DNA of 10,882 nt. Source: Synura sp. LO234KE. Lineage: Eukaryota > Sar > Synurophyceae > Synurales > Mallomonadaceae. Where the stretch lies: assembly GCA_015143735.1 (NCBI GenBank), contig VKHC01000369.1:1899-12780 (forward strand). Direction: 5' to 3'. Shown piece after piece: positions 1-7,200 of the stretch; the first letter of the stretch is position 1, and each line of letters opens with the position of its first letter. The notes beneath the pieces were generated by a model. It worked only from the letters and a program-made list of their open reading frames with translations. It was not told where the DNA came from and did not search any database. Made by a program: the position numbers and the translations under genes.

Positions 1-92
1 TGTTCTATTTCTACCCATTCTCTTCACTTCGCGTCGCGTTGCATAATAGTGCGAGTAGGCAGTTTAAAAACTAGTTAAAACCAGAATGATGT

Positions 93-98
93 TTTATT
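93..98 (-). terminator. Candidate minus-strand poly(A) signal at the left edge
   Basis: TTTATT on the + strand gives AATAAA on the minus strand, about 50 nt beyond a minus-strand TAA (plus 147-149) that ends an open frame running from about 380. Splice-like signals sit upstream: a donor GGTG|GTAAGA near plus 264-270 and a pyrimidine-rich acceptor ending near plus 193. Together these could be the 3' end of a minus-strand gene, but no frame looks clearly coding. Confidence 0.2.
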
Positions 99-333
99 GA
101 ACTCAATGAGCTGGTGAAGTAGAACACATATGCAACACCCTTAGCATTAGAGTAGCCCTGTTTCCAGCATGAGCATGAGCGCACTCTCCTCCGAGTGGTG
201 AGGAGGAAGAAACAGGCTCGCGTTTTCAGATTTCTCGTCGTGTAGTAAGGTGGTGCTTGTTGTTCTTACCACCAATTTCTGGTGTTTGGCCAGCAGCAGT
301 GCAAGTGGACGCGCGCATAGTGGTGGACTTTGG

Positions 334-363
334 GTGGTACCACTATAGTCGGTACGACTATAG
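334..363. repeat. Two adjacent dyad-symmetric elements
   Basis: GTGGTACCAC (334-343) is a perfect 10-bp palindrome. It shares its last base with a perfect inverted repeat of 9-bp arms, CTATAGTCG (343-351) and CGACTATAG (355-363), separated by 3 nt. Function is unknown; a protein-binding site, a mobile-element end or chance are all possible. Confidence 0.6.
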
Positions 364-1938
364 CATGCATATTTATCCACTGATGGAATTCTCCTTACGT
401 AGATTTCTTAGTTTTGAACCGTAAAAATTATCGCCCAGCCATGTACAAGCGGTCGCAAGAAGCTCGTAGCCTCGAGTGGGAGCAAGGAGAGGGGGGGGGC
501 AGCCATTACCACCCTCTTTCACAGCAAGACACCCGAGTCCTCAGCCGCAGAGGAGGAGGTACGGCAAGTAGTATGGTGAGTGAAGCAATTTCGTCAGCCA
601 GCAAGTGCCAGCTCCTGGGGGTATAGAATACTGGTGGGCCTCGAGGACCCAATCCCCACCAGCATGTCAATTGCGCGGGGTTTGCAACGTTGTTCACGGA
701 AACTAGCGAGTTCTCGAGGTTTAGGCTTCCCTGACTTTTCATTTTCATGATTGACAACCAGATAAGTGACAATATTTAACTGGCAAACTTCTAGTAATTC
801 TCCTATTTTTCGGTTTAGAATCAACACGATCCAGGTACAAATTAGGGGAATCAGACCAACCCAAAAGTATCAAAAATGAATCTTCTTTCTATAAGTATTT
901 TAAACTCTGGGGCCCAATTCTAGGACAGGTCAACCACAATGGAAGCGGGAGCAGGAAAAATTATAGAAACAAATTACCGATCGCCTGCCTTCATCAGATT
1001 CAATCCAATTGTTCTGGAGCATATCATAATTCAGGAATAAGTAGGCCAAGCAGCCATTTCATGGTAGTATATAGGGACATTTAAATGGTCAACATAGTGC
1101 TTTTCGAAGTCAAATTGGCTATCAATAGTTGCGAACTATCACACACTGACAACATGCCGCCATATATCCGCGTGGCGCATCATGGTAACTTATTAATACC
1201 TACTAAATTGTCAAAGAGCAACTATCATCCTAAGTCCCACCTTCTCCTTAGGCACCCCAATTGCTGGTCCGACGCGTGTATCAGTAGACACGGGATATAA
1301 ACATTTAATCCAAAATACTTTATCACCCCACATTAGGTAGGCATTTCACATGTTACGAGTTGATAGCTGAGATAGATATTAGTTAGAAAACAAAGCTTCT
1401 AGTGATGATCTCTCACATGATGCTTTCCGGGCTGCAAATACATAGGTATAACTCATCACCTGACTTGAGACAGCTAAGCGCAATATTATGCAAACTATGG
1501 CATACCAACAAAGTAAGTAAAGAAAATAAGAGACTTTTAATCAAATCTTACGTATCTAGATTTATGTCTTCATCGGCTCCAACGTATTTTAAAAGTCGTT
1601 TGGTCTGTTTTTCTCCTTTCAGACGTCCTTCAATGAGATATTCGGGGAGATTATAATATTCTCCATCTAAAATATCAACGAATTGAAGCTCATTTTTTAT
1701 ATACAAATCCCTAATTATCTTTTTATGAAAAATATGAACGCAAACTTTACGTATAATTTCAATATGGCGAATTATCTAACCTGATATAGCTCAATCACGC
1801 CATCATATTTTTTATATTTTTGGGAAAATTCACCAAAGTCTATAAGTGATGTAGCATCCAAGGATATCATAGAAAATCTAACTGCAAACGTAACTGTAAC
1901 TAACTAACAATTGGAAACAATTTATCTGTTGATTTCAG

Positions 1939-2472
1939 TAACGGTACAGTTTCTTGCATTTTGTATTTCATATGGCAATGGAAGACTTAAAGCACACAGA
2001 AAATATCAAGCATTACCGAGCATCTCGGAGAAATGGTTCCATAGCAAGAGTTGATATAGATGTTAAAAAGAAGAAATTCAAAGATAACGACTCAACCGCC
2101 GAAAGTGATAATATTGGAATAGGCAAACAACTTCAAGATTTCCAAGATTCAACTTGTTTGTATTGCAGTAGTCGTGAATTTAATGATCGACCAGAATTAT
2201 GTGTAGTGTCTCTTACTGAATGTGCTGCTTGTATTTCAATATATAACAACAAATCTTTTGAAAATAATTTGGTTTTTATCGGGATAGGATTTTTAGCGTC
2301 ATTCTTAGAGAATTGTGAACACAATGATCTCGATAATAAATTAGACGAATTAGTTGATACGTTATTCATGGAAAACGATGAACTTCAGGGCTCAAAATAT
2401 TTTGTAAAAGCACCCGTTCACTTCTTTCCAGTTTCGTCATCTCGTTTAAAACCCGCATTTATGGTGCATGAG
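1939..2472 (+). CDS. Exon 1: first coding exon with start codon (CDS from 1972)
   Basis: The acceptor gatttcag ends at 1938. An in-frame TAA lies directly at 1939-1941, so translation cannot enter from upstream in this frame. The first ATG is at 1972. A second at 1978 has a better context (purine at -3, G at +4), so the true start may be two residues later. The exon encodes residues 1-167 and ends in phase 0 at the donor GAG|GTATGA. Visible are a basic run at residues 31-37 (VKKKKFK, NLS-like), C62-x2-C65, C77 and C84-x2-C87, suggestive of a small metal-binding fold, and a hydrophobic stretch at about 99-113. The exon is AT-richer, with A/T-ending codons, compared with the later exons. Confidence 0.62.
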
Positions 2473-4185
2473 GTATGAGCGGAATAGATGTGGTATCATT
2501 TCAGAGATATAAACATTTTATTATATCGGTATGTGGATTTCAAGGGGTTGAAGCGCTTTGAACACCAGCACTGTTTCATTCAGTGTGTGGAGGAATGCGA
2601 ATATCCATTCTTGTTGGAGCTTCAAGTTTACGATAGCACTGGCGTCATAAAGAGGTGAAAATATGATGAATATATAAATTATGGAGCGCTTGTACCATCT
2701 ATTAAATGTACGGGAGTAAATAAATAACATATTTAAATTTCTCTCGTTTTGAATATCAGAGGGAGTTACAACATAAATCCGAAATACATCAGGGAGATGT
2801 TCCTGGAGCGATGCATCAAAAACCGACAAACAGCCGCACCCGTAAAGCATGAAATGAAACCAGGGCGCCATTTTCTTCACCAGGATCGTAGAAGTTACTC
2901 GGAATCTTCATTACCGGAAGCGAACAGTTACGGGCAACCGGATCAGAGGGGCGGATTTTTCGAACATTTGTGGGAAAATATTATCTGGGATGAGACTAGT
3001 AAGCAGGTATGTTGAAGTTCGCTAGCGCTCGCCTGGATATACAATCCTTCAAATGGTATATGACGAAATCCACACATTGTACTCTCCTAATTTGACCCGA
3101 TAATAATCAACATCCATGTTGGTGATCCCCCCTTTGTGACACCCCCCCCCCATCGATGTGGAGATTGCGTTACTGCATGATGCCTCGTGCGTTTGTGTGT
3201 ATGTACGTATGTATATGTGCGTGTGCGTGTGTGTGTGAACGCGCCGTTGTATCATGGTACATTTCCTCTCGGACGGTGACATGGCTGCGACAGATATACA
3301 TCTCCTCTATCGAGCGAGCGAAGCTGGAAGAGGACAACGACGTGAGTGACGCCGCGGGATTGAGTATCGCACGGATATCATAACTGCACCACGCGCCACC
3401 GCGATTACTTTGAACCCGTAGCCGATTATCTGTGACCGTGTAGTCACCTCAGCCTTTACGTCCATGATCCTAATTATCGCTGTTCACGATTGTTCGACCT
3501 CAGCGTGGCTGCTTTCTGATGTTTCACTGATATGATTAAATTACCTGCCAGCGATGGAGCACCCTACCTTTGTCGTCACCATGACTGTGACACGGTCTTC
3601 TGTTTTCAGGATGTAACGGAAGTCTCGGGCTTCAACACTCCGGCGATATCCCTAGCTGGGTCATCCAGTCAGCAGGTGAATGTCACTACCATCGACCTTT
3701 TTAGTCGAGAGAATGAGCTGAACTAAGCACATGGCAGTCGTGCATTCGTTTGTTGTCCAGTGGGTAAGGTAGCCCAATACGCCGCTGTAAAAATATATAT
3801 TTATTTTTTCCGTTTGGAAATGATTCTGTCAGCTTACGAACAGCCTGTCTGTTTGTCTGCCTGTCTGCTTGTCTGTCTGCCTGTCTGCCTATCTGTCTGT
3901 CTGCCTTAGTCGTTTGCAACTCTGACGCCGATCTTGGATGAGGCGAGGTTGATGTTGAGCTTCAACATTGAAGAAGGATCTGAATATCGCGACCATGTCA
4001 CAAAAGTACAGCCTCCTCCAGGCACACCGCTGTCCGGGCTGCAGCCGATAGCAGAGGTTCACGAAGGTCTCATCAGGTAACTTGGATTCAAACCGGAAGA
4101 GAGTATAACGCGGGCACTCATTCCGCCGTCTGCCGATCTGACTGAGTTAAATTACTTTACATGTATATATATATATAATATAAAT

Positions 4186-4216
<31 letters not shown>

Positions 4217-7200
4217 TATTATTATTATTATTATTATTATTAAAGTTATGATCGACTATGTTTATCACGCTACTTCTCATGATATATTATTCCCTTAGTG
4301 CAGAGGGATCATCTCTGGGCACAGATCAGAGAATCCGTTACACTCCTAACTCCTCATTGCTAAGCGGGTCGGCGCTGGACCCCTTTCAGTCCGGGGCAGC
4401 CGACGAGGAGCAGGTGGATGTGTGTGGGAATGGTATTGTAGTCGGGTCTCATTATATCCGTTACGCCTCTAGATATATGTAATAGTACTTGTATTACACG
4501 TGGGTGTATTAAAGCGTATAACTTGGCCGGCGGATCAGTAGAAGGTGTAAAGGATTTGCGGGCTAGATTAGAGCAGGGGGCGGGGGCCGTTGAATCTCCA
4601 TGAAATATTTACACTTCGATTTCGTCAAGTGTACAATAATATATACGTATATAAGGCCGTCTGGAATGCGTGTCCTTCCTACACACTCTATCGCCGACAC
4701 TCCTTTGCACGCGCCACGACAGTTACATATACAATGCGTGTGACTCAGGTCTTGGTGGCGCTAGCGACGTCCTCCCATCACCGCACTCGACACCAAGTCT
4801 TGGCCATCGCGAATTTCCTCAAGGTGGGAATAGGGGTACCCACCTCCTCCCGCCGACGATCGTTATCCCTGGAAGTGGAAGTTAATCAAAAGTGTACAGT
4901 GTTGTTTGTTATTTCTCTATCATATCGACCACGAATCGCTGTGCTTATCCTCTCCGCACTTATCCTTCACCATGGGAGTTGTGGTTGTGGTTGAGCTGCT
5001 GATGGGTAAAATTGAAATCCGCTGCTGGTCGATGAGTACTAATACAATCGTACAACGTGTTCTATAACCTATTCTAAGCTTCCGAAATTATTATTTCGAA
5101 CCGTATTTATGTGCTCGTCTGTGTGTCTGGCTGCGGGCCGCTGCCTTCGATATTCAGGAATGCAGTTTGTATGACTCACTTCGCTTCGTCAACGACGGAG
5201 GTAATGTGGGTAGGGAGTTGGCGGTTTGGGTGGGAGTTCGGTACCAAAGGGGTTGGGTCAGCAAATCGTCTTCAATTATTATTAGTATCGCATGAATGTA
5301 GGCTTGGATACGAAGCATTGTGGTATATAATCGCGACAGTTCTCAAGCTCGATCATCGCCCACATGAAGAGTAGTCGTCACCCCGTCACTCTCTGTGTCG
5401 CTTCGCCCTCTGATGATACGCCCTCTGAATGTACGCCTGTAGATGTATACTTCCTGGCGAGTGGTTGTACTCTGTGCACTGTGGACAGCCGGACGCAAAT
5501 CGGATGGAAGGGAGGTCAGATTGGTAAGTTGCCGCGTACAAGTTCCAGAGACATGGCTGGTAATATGAGGGGAAGGGCACCAGTTTATAGCCGCTAAATC
5601 CAACGATACAGTGGCACAATGCATGTGCTAAGCTACGGTCTATATGCCGTTCTAATGGTAGCCTACAGTGTGAACTATATATATATCTACAGTACCTTAT
5701 TGTCCTTAACCCTTGTGCGACTTTTCGTTCAGATGGACTGTACGTGAATCTAACCAAAGCACTGCCGCTGCACTATTCCAGCGGCACAGACACTCAAGAG
5801 GATCCCCCGAGTGTGACACTGGTGCGTACTCCGGAACTTCAAGTTTGCTTCATCTCTGGATCTCATGAGTACCCTTTGGTGGTTCATCGACACAATTGTA
5901 TACCGGCTGTGGGATGATTGCTCAGCTCTGGTGTACGTATCACACATCGTTTATTGAATCATAATATACTTTCAATACATATGATTTTGTCACGGAACGA
6001 TGTTTGTACGTCAGAGCTGTGGACAGATTCTGGGTCAGGCTTTACTGACCGGTATTCGGACGTGGGACACAGGTGAGGGAGCAGATCACCCAGTAGAATT
6101 GACGCCTATACTCCTCCCTCTGGTCTAGTATTCGCACCAAGTAATTAATACAGAGCGGTTATGCACGCCCTCTAGCTCCATCACTTCTCTCTTCACCTGA
6201 AGTTTGCCCAGTGATGTAACGGCTTTACTCCATCGTCGCTCGGGTAAACTTCGTCTTGCTAACGCTTGGTTACCATATTAGACGTACTCTTTCGAGGCGA
6301 AGGACAGTTGTGCTTCCTGCCTTATGAAAGGGTACTGTCGGTTATCGGGAATGCTTCTGATATGGCCTCCGACGTGTGGAAGTGTTTCTTCAAAGCGAAA
6401 CGGTAACCGTGGCCTTTATATAGATCGCTGCTTGTAGAAAACACATTTGGATCGCCGCTGCTCCTTTACCTCATGCTGCTAATGGAAAAAAATAACATCC
6501 CTTAATGTCCTTTCTTCCCGTTCGTAGATTATGGAGAGCGCTGAAAATTCCCTATCAACCCATCGAGAACAAACCATTTCAAGTATGGCTACTGTGCGCT
6601 TAAATTTAACTCCTATGCTCTCATCGCCAATATAAATGTACTAGTACTCGGGATAACTTGCGCGGTTTGGTCATTCATGAATATTTCAGCCGTGACCACT
6701 ACATCTCCACACAACCTTGAGTACACAAGCGGATTAGGTAATTCTGCCATCGTATATGCACCTCGCCGCCGTTGGTATTGTTGACAGAGCAGTAGCAACG
6801 CAGACGGAGCATCTGCCCCTGCGCTGATGGACCTGAGCAGTTACGCCAGAATCCGCACCTTTCTACCAAGTTGTCCGATATTTAAACAGGTCCGCTGAAG
6901 TACGGTTTTCGAAAGGGATGGAAATGAGGTGGAGGCAAGGGTGGCAACAGTATGTACATATTTCATTTATGTTTTCACGCGAGCAGGAGCCTTAGTAATG
7001 TGTACGAGCACGTGATTGCCTATAAAAATTGACTACTGCAATTTCATCGTGATCCTTTCCATAAGCAGGATGTGATATTCATTTATACGTGGAGGGGATA
7101 CGACCGTTAAGCAGTAATATTCTATTTCACGGCGGCTCTTACTAGTATTTTTCTCACTTATTTGTGAATGCAAAATAATCAAACGTGATGTTATTTATGG

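Larger units (their letters stand above)
1..1938. other. Upstream region without a confident gene
   Basis: This is the probable intergenic and 5' region of the main gene. It includes a GC-rich patch at about 430-720 with a G9 run (491-499), and an AT-rich remainder. A good donor (AAA|GTAAGT at 1513) follows an open frame at 1402-1512. Joined to the acceptor at 1938 it would run straight into TAA, so if it is spliced to the main gene it can only be 5' UTR. No TATA box or promoter could be assigned with confidence, and no tRNA or rRNA was recognised. Confidence 0.5.

Noticed and set aside
506-827. Overlapping minus-strand frames in the GC-rich patch as a transposon or gene fragment
   Set aside because: No transposase, reverse transcriptase or integrase motif and no terminal repeats are visible.
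2505-2544. Extension of exon 2 upstream to the acceptor at 2504
   Set aside because: The frame is open and the acceptor is stronger, but it would need phase 2 from exon 1 and leave a 32-nt intron. It remains the main doubt about exon 2.
3049-3282. Minus-strand frame rich in His-Thr repeats
   Set aside because: It reads the (TG)n tract of intron 3 and has no splice or start context.
3701-3919. Minus-strand frame with Asp-Arg-Gln repeats
   Set aside because: It is the translation of the CTGT/CTGC microsatellite and overlaps the acceptor of exon 6.
6634-6712. Open stretch RDNLRGLVIHEYF onward after a tactag acceptor
   Set aside because: It would need a 51-nt intron from a weak donor, and its frame ends in TGA before any donor that fits exon 15.
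7072-7110. Candidate exon after the acceptor-like ccataagcag in intron 15
   Set aside because: The frame stops after 13 codons and no GT donor lies before the stop in a usable phase.
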